From Candidatus Omnitrophota bacterium (GTDB lineage Bacteria > Ratteibacteria > UBA8468 > B48-G9 > JAFGKM01), in NCBI GenBank assembly GCA_023819225.1, contig JAMWCZ010000006.1, positions 1-32,206 of the forward strand: 32,206 nt of DNA. The letters are read 5' to 3'. The notes beneath the pieces were generated by a model. That model was not told the origin of the DNA. It searched no databases and saw nothing but the letters and a program-made list of their open reading frames with translations. Both the position numbers and the translations under genes were made by a program. Position 1 is the stretch's first letter. Each line of letters begins with the position of its first letter. Shown here in pieces: positions 1-7,655 of this stretch.

Positions 1-63
1 TCATCCTCTCCCTCACCCTTTTATTCCTTCTCCCCATTTGTGGGGAGAGAGTCAGGATGAGGG
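1..63. repeat. GC-rich imperfect palindromic repeat, probably cut by the window edge
   Basis: The outer arms TCATCCT (1-7) and AGGATGA (54-60) are perfect reverse complements. The inner arms CTCCCCA (30-36) and TGGGGAG (41-47) form a 7-bp stem around TTTG. The middle carries CTCACC followed by TTTATTCC, as does the repeat block near 26055. No coding capacity is evident. It resembles the dispersed 'CCCTCACCCT...GGGAGAGGG' type of intergenic repeat found in many bacteria; this is inference from pattern only. Confidence 0.6.
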
Positions 64-78
64 ACATCTTCCAGCTTG

Positions 79-108
79 TTGACGGAAGGAATGCTGAAAA
101 GATATAAT
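79..108 (+). promoter_or_regulatory. Sigma70-like promoter for the 60-aa gene and tRNA-Ser
   Basis: TTGACG (79-84) and a perfect TATAAT (103-108) are separated by 18 bases. Transcription would start near 115, leaving a leader of about 20 bases that holds the AAAGGAG ribosome site before the ATG at 135. The same transcript would run into tRNA-Ser. Confidence 0.6.
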
Positions 109-134
109 ACTACTGCAAAGAGAAAGGAGCACCT

Positions 135-317
135 ATGGGAAAAAACAGAAATCAAATGAAGAAATTACATAGAAAAAAGATAAAAAAGGCAAAAGAGAAA
201 CTGAAGGAATTTGAAAAAAGAAATATCTCCTTTGCAAAACTGAATCGTCTGGCAAAAAAAATCTTCTGTAAACGGCTTAATTCAGGATATGAGTTCCCTG
301 CAAAAATATCATCCTGA
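135..317 (+). CDS. Small highly basic protein of unknown function (60 aa)
   Basis: The 60 residues are dominated by Lys and Arg, and the N-terminal half looks like a continuous charged helix (MGKNRNQMKKLHRKK and onward). It has no signal peptide, membrane segment or Cys-pair motif. The gene is credible because an AAAGGAG ribosome site sits five bases before the ATG and a consensus-like promoter lies just upstream at 79-108. The charge suggests binding to RNA or the ribosome, but I recognise no named family. The stop is only 26 bases before tRNA-Ser on the same strand, so the two are probably one transcript. The reverse-strand frame over this region reads through the tRNA and is a shadow. Confidence 0.7.
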   Translation: MGKNRNQMKKLHRKKIKKAKEKLKEFEKRNISFAKLNRLAKKIFCKRLNSGYEFPAKISS

Positions 318-343
318 ATATAATCTTTATTTCTTATATGTAT

Positions 344-428
344 GGAGAGGTCGCATAGTGGCCGAGTGCGCGCGCTTGGAAAGCGCGTATCCGGAAACGG
401 ATCGTGGGTTCGAATCCCACCCTCTCCG
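344..428 (+). tRNA. tRNA-Ser (anticodon GGA)
   Basis: The acceptor arms GGAGAGG (344-350) and CCTCTCC (421-427) pair fully, with discriminator G at 428. The anticodon stem CGCGC/GCGCG encloses the loop TTGGAAA, giving anticodon GGA, which reads UCC and UCU. The long variable arm (ATCCG/CGGAT type) fits a class II serine tRNA, and the T arm holds GTTCGAATC. The CCA end is not encoded. Confidence 0.95.
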
Positions 429-539
429 CTTAGAGGGGCAAACAATAGGGATTTGAATGTTGTTTAAAAGATAGAATCTCGTAATCCAACCGGCTAAAAA
501 TAAGAACTTTGTGTATATAAATTAACGATACTAATTAAC

Positions 540-567
540 TTGACAAAGGGATAAAATGAAATACAAT
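540..567 (+). promoter_or_regulatory. Possible promoter overlapping the start of the HEAT-like gene
   Basis: TTGACA (540-545) and TACAAT (562-567) lie 16 bases apart. If used, transcription would begin at about 574, exactly where a second in-frame ATG lies, implying a leaderless mRNA. The competing reading is that AAAGGG at 546-550 is simply the ribosome site for the ATG at 556. Confidence 0.3.
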
Positions 568-1275
568 AAGAATATGAGGATACCTGAGAAGATAAAAAGG
601 TTTTATAATGGGCTTTCAAAAAAGAGAAAGGTTATTTTCTGGACATGTATCGGCATTTTTTCCCTTTCTATTATAAGAATCTCTGTATGGTATGCAACAA
701 AAGGCGTCTCTACCAGTTCCAGATACTATCTTAAAAAATTGTATAGTCAGAACCCTGAAGAAAAAAAGTTTGCCATATATGAAGTCGGTAGAATGGGACT
801 TAATCAGTCCATACCTGAACTTGAAAAAATTTTAAGACAAGAGGTATCTCCTGATATTAAAAGGGCTGCCTGCTGGAGTATCGGCAGGATAGATAAAGAA
901 AAACTTGTGGCACTCTTGGACACCACAGAGAAAGAGACCAAAGAGATAGTAATGGAGGCACTGCTGAAGTTAGATAGGAATAATATATCTATACTTCTTG
1001 ATAGGTTCTCTACTGAAGATGAGGAGACAAAGTTTAAAATCATTGCATGGGCAGAAAAGTCAAAAGACAGGGATGTGTATCTGGAACTTTTAAAGATAGG
1101 GGAGATGAAAGAAGAAACAATCTCTGTGAGAAAACACTCACTTGAGATAGCCACAAAAAATCTTCGTTTTATTGACACAGAAAGCACACTCTGGAATATT
1201 TATTATAATGACCCTGAAAAAGAGATGAAAGAGTTTGCCCATACATTGATAAAAGAACTGAAGGAGAAAAAATAA
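556..1275 (+). CDS. Membrane-anchored HEAT-repeat-like protein
   Basis: This 239-aa protein has a short basic N-terminus and one hydrophobic segment at about residues 26-47 (VIFWTCIGIFSLSIIRI). The rest is a soluble alpha-helical domain. From about residue 60 it shows repeated helix pairs of the HEAT/PBS-lyase kind, for example 'EEKKFAIYEVGRMGLNQSIP' followed by 'DIKRAACWSIGRIDKEKLV'. Such repeats usually serve protein-protein contacts; no catalytic motif is visible. The start at 556 has AAAGGG five bases upstream, and an alternative ATG lies at 574. It ends one base before the pseudopilin-like gene, so the two are very likely co-translated and may act together at the inner membrane. That partnership is inferred. 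Confidence 0.75.
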   Translation: MKYNKNMRIPEKIKRFYNGLSKKRKVIFWTCIGIFSLSIIRISVWYATKGVSTSSRYYLKKLYSQNPEEKKFAIYEVGRMGLNQSIPELEKILRQEVSPDIKRAACWSIGRIDKEKLVALLDTTEKETKEIVMEALLKLDRNNISILLDRFSTEDEETKFKIIAWAEKSKDRDVYLELLKIGEMKEETISVRKHSLEIATKNLRFIDTESTLWNIYYNDPEKEMKEFAHTLIKELKEKK

Positions 1276-1276
1276 T

Positions 1277-1957
1277 ATGAGAAAACTGGGGTTCACACTT
1301 ATAGAATTACTTGTTGTAATATCCATCATTTCAATACTTGCAGGGCAACTACTGCCTGCACTTTCAATGGCAAGGGAGAAAGGCAGACAGGCAAACTGTA
1401 TAAATAACCTCAAACAGTTTTCTTATGCGATTGAGATGTATTATCAGGACTACTCTGATTATCCACCTTGGCTTTCCTCTTTATATCCATCTTATATCTC
1501 TACAAAAGGGAGTTTTATATGTCTCACTGACAGGGACAGAGGAAAGACAGGGCATGGACAGGAAGCATTTCCAGAAGCAAATGATATACCACCAGAAAAT
1601 ATTCCAGGAGCAGGTTATTCACCACCCTATACAGGTGGTTTAGCAGGATTTAATGATAGGAACCCTGAAATTATTGCCTGCAGTTATATATATGAGTTCA
1701 ACCCTAATGAATGTTATTTCTGGGAGGCAGATAAGTCAGCAGAAATTATTGAGCAGGCAGACAGGGACAGAAACGGGTTTGTTTCCTGGAAAGAGGCACG
1801 TATGTGGCAGGCAGACCACACAGAAAAGAAAGGACAGACACCTATTATTCGGTGCTTCTGGCACTATAAAAACTACCAGCAACGAGTTCTGAACCTTGCA
1901 TTCAGGGACTATAATGTCTACCAGAGCGATGCTGACTGGGAAGCAACTTCACACTAA
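1277..1957 (+). CDS. Pseudopilin-like (PulG/H-X9-DG type) protein with an EF-hand loop
   Basis: The 226-aa protein opens with a class III prepilin signal: MRKLG, then [20 protein letters not shown], with cleavage expected after Gly5 and the conserved Glu at mature position 5. The segment after it (LLPALSMAREKGRQANCINNLKQF) is the standard stalk of the PVC-type PulG-like families. Residues 162-173 (DRDRNGFVSWKE) match the 12-residue EF-hand loop, with D1, D3, N5, G6 and E12 all present, so Ca2+ binding is likely. The C-terminal H-X9-DG motif seen in the relative at 27490-28221 is degenerate here (VLNLAFRDYNVY). It starts one base after the HEAT-like gene stops. Its last nine bases overlap the end of the convergent epimerase gene. 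The substrate or assembly partner is unknown. Confidence 0.85.
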   Translation: MRKLGFTLIELLVVISIISILAGQLLPALSMAREKGRQANCINNLKQFSYAIEMYYQDYSDYPPWLSSLYPSYISTKGSFICLTDRDRGKTGHGQEAFPEANDIPPENIPGAGYSPPYTGGLAGFNDRNPEIIACSYIYEFNPNECYFWEADKSAEIIEQADRDRNGFVSWKEARMWQADHTEKKGQTPIIRCFWHYKNYQQRVLNLAFRDYNVYQSDADWEATSH

Positions 1958-2878
1958 AAGCATTTCTTTAAACCAGTCAAATGTCTTCTTTATTCCTTCT
2001 CTTATATCAACCTCTGCCTTCCAGCCAGTCATCCTAAATATCTTTTCAGGAGATAGACAACTCCTTTTTATCTCTCCTTTTTTAGGGTCTGTATGAACAT
2101 TTCTTATATCTCTACCTGATGCACTCTTTATATAATCAAATATCTGGTTTACACTTGTCTCTTTCCCTGTGCCAACATTAAAGATACCTGTAACAGGGCT
2201 TTCCATCATTGTAATGTTTGCCCTTATAACATCATCTATATACACAAAATCCCTTGTCTGCTGCCCATCTCCAAATACTATTGGGGTCTTTCCTTCAATG
2301 ATACTGGTAGAAAATATCGCTACGACGCCTGCTTCAGCATGTGCGTTCTGTCTTGGGCCATATACATTACCGTACCTTAAAGAGACAAACTGAAGGTTAT
2401 AAAATGCAGAAAAATACACCATATACTTTTCCACAGTAAGTTTGGATATTCCATAAGGACATAGAGGAAATGGCTCTACTGATTCAGGTGTTGGAAATAT
2501 ATCTGTATTCCCATACATAACACCACCTGTGGAGGCAAATATAAATTTCTTAGGATTTTTCACATTAAGAAATGCCTTGATAACATTCACCGAACCCTTA
2601 ATATTCACATCTATATCAAAAAAAGGGTCTTCTTCTGACTTTCTAACATTTATCTGTGCTGCAAGATGAAAGACAATCTCCGGTTGTTCTTTTTCAAATA
2701 CATCCTTTATCTTTTCATCCCTTATATCCATCTCGTAAAACCGCACCTTCGTATTCAGATTTCTGATATTCCCTGTAGAAAGGTTGTCTACCACACAGAC
2801 ACTATGCCCCATCTCTACAAGATTATCAGTAAGATGACTCCCTATAAATCCACATCCACCTGTCACCAATACCTTCAT
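1949..2878 (-). CDS. NAD-dependent nucleotide-sugar epimerase/dehydratase (GalE-like SDR)
   Basis: This 309-aa extended short-chain dehydrogenase probably interconverts UDP-sugars for surface polysaccharide. The N-terminal NAD site TGGCGFIG is at residues 6-13 and the acidic cap DNLSTG at 31-36. The catalytic pair is Tyr142/Lys146 (YGISK), with Ser/Thr of ASTGGVMYG near 115-123. Its length is normal. A good ribosome site (AAAGGAG) lies nine bases before the ATG at 2878. It is the last gene of a minus-strand operon, following another epimerase. Substrate assignment (UDP-glucose, UDP-GlcNAc or similar) cannot be made from sequence alone. Its stop overlaps the convergent pseudopilin gene by nine bases. 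Confidence 0.88.
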   Translation of the reverse strand: MKVLVTGGCGFIGSHLTDNLVEMGHSVCVVDNLSTGNIRNLNTKVRFYEMDIRDEKIKDVFEKEQPEIVFHLAAQINVRKSEEDPFFDIDVNIKGSVNVIKAFLNVKNPKKFIFASTGGVMYGNTDIFPTPESVEPFPLCPYGISKLTVEKYMVYFSAFYNLQFVSLRYGNVYGPRQNAHAEAGVVAIFSTSIIEGKTPIVFGDGQQTRDFVYIDDVIRANITMMESPVTGIFNVGTGKETSVNQIFDYIKSASGRDIRNVHTDPKKGEIKRSCLSPEKIFRMTGWKAEVDIREGIKKTFDWFKEMLLV

Positions 2879-2893
2879 TTCTTACTACTCCTT

Positions 2894-3865
2894 TCAGTCA
2901 ACAAGTTTTATGTCTTTTATCCAGTGTCTATTTTCTTTATACCACTGGACCGTCTTTCTTATCCCTTCAGGAAGTCCTTTCAACGGCTGCCAGTTAAGTA
3001 ATCTCTTTGCCTTTTCTATATCAGCCCATGTTGCAACAAGGTCTGTCTTTTCAAAATTTTTGTAGTTTATCACCGCCTTCTTTCCAAGTTCTTTCTCAAT
3101 TAAAGAGACCAGTTCATTTATAGAATAGGGATGGTTTCCTCCAAGATTTATTATGTTAAATCCGGAAATATCCAATCCTCTAATAGTCCCTTCTGCAATA
3201 TCATCAACATAGGTAAAGTCCCTCTTCTGACTCCCATCTCCAAAGATTGTAAGTGGAACACCTTCATCTATAAGTTTGATAAATTTAAATACACTCATAT
3301 CAGGCCTGCCTGCAGGTCCATATACGGTAAAAAATCTATAAACAGTAATGTCTATGTTGTATAGATAGTGGTATGTATAACATAAACATTCTGCTGATTT
3401 CTTTGATGCAGCATAGGGAGATATAGGTCTATTAACAGGAAGTTCTTCATTAAAAGGCATATCTTCCCCTGCATAAACAGAAGAACTTGAAGCAAGAATA
3501 AACTTTTTTATTCCAATCTCTTTTGCTATTTCAAGTAGATTTAGAGTTCCTTCAAGATTTGCCTTAAAGTATATAAAAGGGTCCTTTATACTTGCACGAA
3601 CTCCTGCCCTTGCGGCAAGGTTTATAATTGAATCAGGAGAAAAGTCCACTATCACTTTTTTTATATTATGAGAAGATATATCCTGCTTTGTAAAACTGAA
3701 GTTTTTATATTTTATAAGATGTGCAAGTCGCCACTCTTTAAGTCGCACATCATAGTAGTCATTCATATCATCAATACCAACAACTGAAAAACCTCTTTCA
3801 AGCAAGAGTTCACCTACCTTACTACCTATAAATCCACCACACCCTGTTAAAAGTATTTTTTTCAT
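2894..3865 (-). CDS. Nucleotide-sugar epimerase, probably UDP-glucuronate 4-epimerase type
   Basis: This 323-aa extended SDR has the NAD-binding motif TGCGGFIG at residues 7-14 and the catalytic Tyr151/Lys155 (YAASK). The stretch GIDDMNDYYDVRLKEWRL (30-47) closely matches the 'DNLNDYYDVxLKxxRL' signature of UDP-glucuronate 4-epimerases, as does RFFTVYGPAGRPDMSVFKF further on. It would make UDP-galacturonate for capsule, LPS or other acidic glycans. It overlaps the upstream radC gene by four bases (ATGA), which shows translational coupling, and lies 15 bases before the second epimerase gene. The family is certain; the exact substrate is likely but not proven. Confidence 0.88.
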   Translation of the reverse strand: MKKILLTGCGGFIGSKVGELLLERGFSVVGIDDMNDYYDVRLKEWRLAHLIKYKNFSFTKQDISSHNIKKVIVDFSPDSIINLAARAGVRASIKDPFIYFKANLEGTLNLLEIAKEIGIKKFILASSSSVYAGEDMPFNEELPVNRPISPYAASKKSAECLCYTYHYLYNIDITVYRFFTVYGPAGRPDMSVFKFIKLIDEGVPLTIFGDGSQKRDFTYVDDIAEGTIRGLDISGFNIINLGGNHPYSINELVSLIEKELGKKAVINYKNFEKTDLVATWADIEKAKRLLNWQPLKGLPEGIRKTVQWYKENRHWIKDIKLVD

Positions 3866-4554
3866 ATAAGACCGCTTTTTACAAAACTATAATATCTCTC
3901 ATCTCCGATTATTATATGGTCAACCACCTTTATATTCAAGACCTCCCCTGCCTTAACAAGTGTCTTTGTAAACTCTATATCTTCCTTACTTGGTGATGGG
4001 TCTCCCGAAGGGTGATTATGGACACAGATAATTGAAGAGGCAAAATTTTCCATTGCTTTATAAAATATCTCTCTTACAATAGGACTTGCCCGGTTAACCG
4101 TTCCTTCCTCTATTTCTGTCCTGTCAAAGATATTATTTTTAGCATCCATATGAATGACTACAAAAATTTCCTTTTTCAGGTCTCGCATACGTGGTAAAAG
4201 AAGGGAAAAAACATCCTCTGGTCCCGTAATCTTTACCTTTTTTCCCTTAAACTCCTCTTCCTTGAATCTTCTTCCTATCTCTATCGCTGCCTTTATCTGA
4301 CAGAGTTTTGTCTTTCCCAATCCTTTTATATCCTTCCACTTATGAATACTTGTATGACTCATATTACGAAAAGAACCAAACTTTTGCATTATTCTTCTCG
4401 CAATATCCACTGCTGTTTCACCTTTACTACCTGTCCTTATAAGGATGGCAAGGAGTTCTGTATCAGTTAGTTTATGTTCTCCATATTTTAGAAGTTTCTC
4501 GCGTGGCTTCTCATCGTCAGGCCAGTTTTTAATAGGTATACTGTTTCTATCCAT
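3862..4554 (-). CDS. radC: RadC family JAB1/MPN-domain protein
   Basis: The 230-aa protein has the usual N-terminal UPF0758 part (DDEKPREKLLKYG...LTDTELLAILIRTG), then a helix-hairpin-helix region around 74-95 (IKGLGKTKLCQI). A C-terminal JAMM metalloprotease-like domain carries the metal site HNHPSGDPSPSKED, with His179, His181 and Asp192. Length and order match RadC throughout. The biological role of RadC is unsettled; its old link to recombinational repair is weak. It sits between a DUF1614 membrane protein and two sugar epimerases and is translationally coupled to the first epimerase. Confidence 0.93.
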   Translation of the reverse strand: MDRNSIPIKNWPDDEKPREKLLKYGEHKLTDTELLAILIRTGSKGETAVDIARRIMQKFGSFRNMSHTSIHKWKDIKGLGKTKLCQIKAAIEIGRRFKEEEFKGKKVKITGPEDVFSLLLPRMRDLKKEIFVVIHMDAKNNIFDRTEIEEGTVNRASPIVREIFYKAMENFASSIICVHNHPSGDPSPSKEDIEFTKTLVKAGEVLNIKVVDHIIIGDERYYSFVKSGLI

Positions 4555-4562
4555 ATCCTCTT

Positions 4563-5219
4563 CTATGCAAGAAGTGCTGAAATTATACCCACAAGAAAAA
4601 TTCCGTCATATACCCCTGCTCCACCTATACTCATAATACCAGGATAACCTTCAAGATGTGGGAGATTAAGTATATCTGCCCCTATAAGTACTCCAAGCAC
4701 TCCTGAGATATAGGCAACAGGGATTTTATTGCCCGGAGAGAATATAAAGGCAAGGAATACAGCAACTAAAGGTGGAATTAAAGCAGGAATCCTTACCCCT
4801 ACTCCCGGTACAATAGTTGATATATGAAAGCATATAAGTGTTGTGATGATTGTTGCAAAAATAGTTGGAAGAAGTGGTGCCTTTGGTAAGAGATATATAC
4901 ATAAAAGAAGTGGAATAATACAACCGCCTAAATTTATAGCAATTACCTGTTTTGTGTGTTCATAGGGGACCCATGGGAAAAAGTGGAAGAAAGGGAAAGA
5001 AGTTTCAGGAGGTATGATAGTTGCTTCCCTCGTATATAATGGGATATTTATCATACTTCCTATAAGTGATAACAAAATTATCATAAATGCAGATGCTGGA
5101 GAAAGCCCAATCTTCCCAAGTGACAGCCGTATTATCTCAATCTGGATAATAAAAAAGAAGACAGGAAGAAGCAAAATAAAAAGCAAAATTATAAAGATAG
5201 AAAGTGGTAAAAATATCAT
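4563..5219 (-). CDS. DUF1614 family integral membrane protein
   Basis: The 218-aa protein is mostly hydrophobic, with roughly six or seven membrane segments. It starts MIFLPLSIFIILLFILLLP and continues with SLGKIGLSPASAFMIILLSLIGSMINIPL, which fits the DUF1614 family. The C-terminal end (ILNLPHLEGYPGIMSIGGAGVYDGIFLVGIISALLA) is also typical. Function is unknown for the family. Its ATG overlaps the stop of the oxidoreductase beta subunit by four bases, so its translation is coupled to that gene, occupying the place where a gamma subunit gene is often found. Confidence 0.8.
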   Translation of the reverse strand: MIFLPLSIFIILLFILLLPVFFFIIQIEIIRLSLGKIGLSPASAFMIILLSLIGSMINIPLYTREATIIPPETSFPFFHFFPWVPYEHTKQVIAINLGGCIIPLLLCIYLLPKAPLLPTIFATIITTLICFHISTIVPGVGVRIPALIPPLVAVFLAFIFSPGNKIPVAYISGVLGVLIGADILNLPHLEGYPGIMSIGGAGVYDGIFLVGIISALLA

Positions 5220-5977
5220 ACAGCAACTCCTTTATCTTTATAGACACCGGGGGGGAAGAAAGAAGCCATCTCTGTCCTTACCCACTCCATTGACTCAGCA
5301 GGTGTCTTTTTCCAATTTGTAGGACAGGTGGAAAGTACCTCAATAAGAGAAAAGCCCCTTTTTTCTATCTGATATGTAAATGCCTTCTTTATTGCCCTTT
5401 TTGTCTTTATAATATCAGGGATAGAGTCAATTTTAGTCCTTTCAATGTAATAGGCACCTTCAATAGTAGCAAGAAGTTCACATACTCTTATAGGGAATCC
5501 GTGCTGATAGGGTTCTCTACCTTTTACAGTTGTCGTTGTCCTCTGTCCTAAAAGTGTTGTAGGTGCCATCTGTCCTTTTGTCATACCATAGACACCATTA
5601 TTAACAAAAATTACTGTAATATTTTCACCCCTTGCTGCGGCATGTATAATCTCTGCAGTTCCTATAGCCGCAAGGTCTCCATCACCCTGATATGTAAATA
5701 CAATACGGTCAGGAAGGCACCTTTTTATTCCTGTGGCAACTGCTGGAGGTCTGCCGTGTGCTGCTTCTGTCACATCAAAATTAAAGTAGTCATAAGCAAG
5801 TACTGCGCAACCGACAGGAGCAATACCTATGGTCTTTTCCCTGACACTTAATTCGTCAATTACCTCTGCAATAATTCTATGGATGATACCATGTCCGCAT
5901 CCAGAGCAGTATATTGTAATGTTGTCCGTCAAACTCTCTGGTTTTCTGTACAGATACTTTTCTGTCTTTTGCAGCAT
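5216..5977 (-). CDS. 2-oxoacid:ferredoxin oxidoreductase beta subunit (TPP-binding, Vor/Kor type)
   Basis: The 253-aa subunit binds thiamine pyrophosphate and cooperates with the alpha subunit in CoA-dependent oxidative decarboxylation of a 2-oxoacid, passing electrons to ferredoxin. The conserved Cys pair CSGCGHG is at residues 24-30. The TPP/Mg site GDGD at 98-101 is followed by IGTAE and ITVIFVNNGVYGMTKGQ (120-136), the classic signature. Length is normal. It starts one base after the alpha gene stops and overlaps the DUF1614 gene by four bases. Vor-type (branched-chain) versus Kor-type (2-oxoglutarate) substrate cannot be separated with certainty. Confidence 0.9.
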   Translation of the reverse strand: MLQKTEKYLYRKPESLTDNITIYCSGCGHGIIHRIIAEVIDELSVREKTIGIAPVGCAVLAYDYFNFDVTEAAHGRPPAVATGIKRCLPDRIVFTYQGDGDLAAIGTAEIIHAAARGENITVIFVNNGVYGMTKGQMAPTTLLGQRTTTTVKGREPYQHGFPIRVCELLATIEGAYYIERTKIDSIPDIIKTKRAIKKAFTYQIEKRGFSLIEVLSTCPTNWKKTPAESMEWVRTEMASFFPPGVYKDKGVAV

Positions 5978-5978
5978 A

Positions 5979-7034
5979 TCATATCCTCTTTATCTCTTTA
6001 AGAATCTCCTCAGGTGCAGGAACTCCTCCGCCGGGTCTACCATAGAAAAATATATGGACGTCATTCCTTACCGCAAGTTTTACATCCTCTACCATCTGTC
6101 CGCAGTTCATCTCCACAACAAGTATTTTCTTGACCTTTTCTGCAATCCTTTTTAAATGCTCTGATGGATAAGGCCACAGTGTAACAGGTCTGAAAAGACC
6201 TGCTTTTATACCCTGTGCTCTTGCAAGTGTAATTGCTTCAAAGCATATCCTTGCACAGGTTCCAAAACTCACAAGAAGAAGGTCTATATCATTACACATA
6301 TATGTGTGATATAATTGTTCATTTTCAATAATCTTCTGATATTTCCTTGCTATCTTCCAGTTATGGGTTTCAAGAACCCCTGGTGTTAAAAAAAGTGATT
6401 TTATAGAGTTTGGCCTTCTCCCTTTACATCCTGTAAGTGCCCATCTTTTCTTCGGTATCTGTTTTTTCCATGGGAATAGTTTTACTGGCTCCATCATCTG
6501 TGCAATCATTCCATCTGCAAGTACAAGGACAGGATTTCTGTATCTGTCAGCAAGGATAAAAGCAAGATATGTGAGGTCATATGTCTCCTGAACATTCCAG
6601 GGTGCAAGTGTAATAGTTCTGTAATCCCCATGTCCACCACCTCTGGTTGACTGGAAATAATCCGACTGACTGGGTGTTACATCTCCAAGTCCTGGACCAC
6701 CTCTGTTCATATTTATTATCACTGCTGGCAGTTCACAACCAGCAAGATATGATATGCCTTCCTGTTTCAAGGAAATACCAGGAGATGAAGATGATGTCAT
6801 TGCTCTTACACCTGCTGCTGATGCGCCGAAGACCATATTGATAGCAGAAACTTCACTCTCCGCCTGTATAAAAACACCTCCTTCCTCCGGCATCCTTACA
6901 CTCATATATTCAGGGAATCTGTTCTGTGGAGTTATTGGATAACCAGCATAAAACTTGCACCCTGCCCTGATAGCGCCCTCAGCAGATGCCTCACATCCGG
7001 ATAGAATTACACTTTTTATTCTTTTCTGTACCAT
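5979..7034 (-). CDS. vorB: 2-oxoacid:ferredoxin oxidoreductase alpha subunit (VorB-like)
   Basis: This subunit supplies the pyrimidine-binding half of the 2-oxoacid:ferredoxin oxidoreductase. Signature stretches are GAIRAGCKFYAGYPITPQN, EAEVSAI-type 'QAESEVSAINMVFGASAAGVRAMTSSSSPG' and the long GGPGLGDVTPSQSDYFQ segment, all typical of VorB/KorA alpha chains. The frame is open to an ATG at 7052 (357 aa), but the ATG at 7034 (351 aa) has AGGA six bases upstream and shortens the overlap with the upstream lipoprotein gene, so I chose it. At about 350 aa it holds no fused gamma domain. No gamma or ferredoxin (delta) gene adjoins it, which is unusual for this class. Confidence 0.88.
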   Translation of the reverse strand: MVQKRIKSVILSGCEASAEGAIRAGCKFYAGYPITPQNRFPEYMSVRMPEEGGVFIQAESEVSAINMVFGASAAGVRAMTSSSSPGISLKQEGISYLAGCELPAVIINMNRGGPGLGDVTPSQSDYFQSTRGGGHGDYRTITLAPWNVQETYDLTYLAFILADRYRNPVLVLADGMIAQMMEPVKLFPWKKQIPKKRWALTGCKGRRPNSIKSLFLTPGVLETHNWKIARKYQKIIENEQLYHTYMCNDIDLLLVSFGTCARICFEAITLARAQGIKAGLFRPVTLWPYPSEHLKRIAEKVKKILVVEMNCGQMVEDVKLAVRNDVHIFFYGRPGGGVPAPEEILKEIKRI

Positions 7035-7567
7035 TCTTCTTCCTGAATCCATGTTCCGCTGGGAGAATATTTCTTCATAACATCAGCAAAAATCCTTTTG
7101 AATTTAGTAATCTCTCCTGCAGGTACATTGTTTATCTTAAGCAGTTCATCCATCATTATCCTTCTTTGCTGGTTTTCATCGTTCACAATTTTTTTTATCC
7201 TTTTTGCCTTTTCTGGGTCGGAAGGCAAATTCCTCACCACAACAGTGAACTCATTTGTCTCGCCGACAAACCCTTCTTTTTTGTATGTATCCATCTCCTC
7301 ACGCCAGGTATCCATCCTTTGTTTCGCTGCTTTTATCACAGGGGAGTCGGTCTTTATATCCCTTTTTACTTCAACAACCTCCTGGGCATAAGCAACATCT
7401 GTAAATATGAAACGGAATAGATTACTCTGCGGTTTACTCTGTGATGGTGGGGCAAGCAATTCTTCGGCTGCCTTTTCTATCTTTTCTTCCGGAAAGGTCA
7501 CATATACATTTACTATTGCACAGCCAGCAAGCACAAGAACCGATAACAAAAGCCATCCCTTTTTCAT
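7016..7567 (-). CDS. DUF1318-like (YdbL-type) lipoprotein
   Basis: The 183-aa precursor has a clear lipoprotein signal: MKKGWLLLSVLVLAGC, with the lipidated Cys16 in the lipobox LAGC. The mature protein begins with AIVNVYVTFPEEKIEKAAEEL, the N-terminal signature of the DUF1318/YdbL family. A C-terminal helical part contains repeated short polar helices. In proteobacteria YdbL accompanies YdbH/YnbE, an envelope lipid-transport set, but neither partner is seen here. It is the first gene of the minus-strand operon and has GGGGG before its ATG. Its 3' end overlaps the vorB start. Confidence 0.75.
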   Translation of the reverse strand: MKKGWLLLSVLVLAGCAIVNVYVTFPEEKIEKAAEELLAPPSQSKPQSNLFRFIFTDVAYAQEVVEVKRDIKTDSPVIKAAKQRMDTWREEMDTYKKEGFVGETNEFTVVVRNLPSDPEKAKRIKKIVNDENQQRRIMMDELLKINNVPAGEITKFKRIFADVMKKYSPSGTWIQEEEWYRKE

Positions 7568-7610
7568 TCTTTCCCCCTTGTTTATAAAAATCTGTTAATC
7601 TCCTTATTTC

Positions 7611-7639
7611 ATTTTACCCTATTTTATCTGGAATAACAA
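7611..7639 (-). promoter_or_regulatory. Sigma70-like promoter for the lipoprotein-vor-radC-epimerase operon
   Basis: On the minus strand TTGTTA (7639-7634) and TAAAAT (7616-7611) are 17 bases apart. Transcription would start near 7604, giving a leader of about 37 bases. No other gene on this strand lies upstream within the repeat-bearing gap, so a promoter is expected here. Confidence 0.45.
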
Positions 7640-7655
7640 CATAGCCCATTGGAAC

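Noticed and set aside
152-445. 97-codon minus-strand frame over tRNA-Ser and the small basic gene
   Set aside because: It is the reverse reading of a clear tRNA and of a plus-strand gene that has its own promoter and ribosome site.
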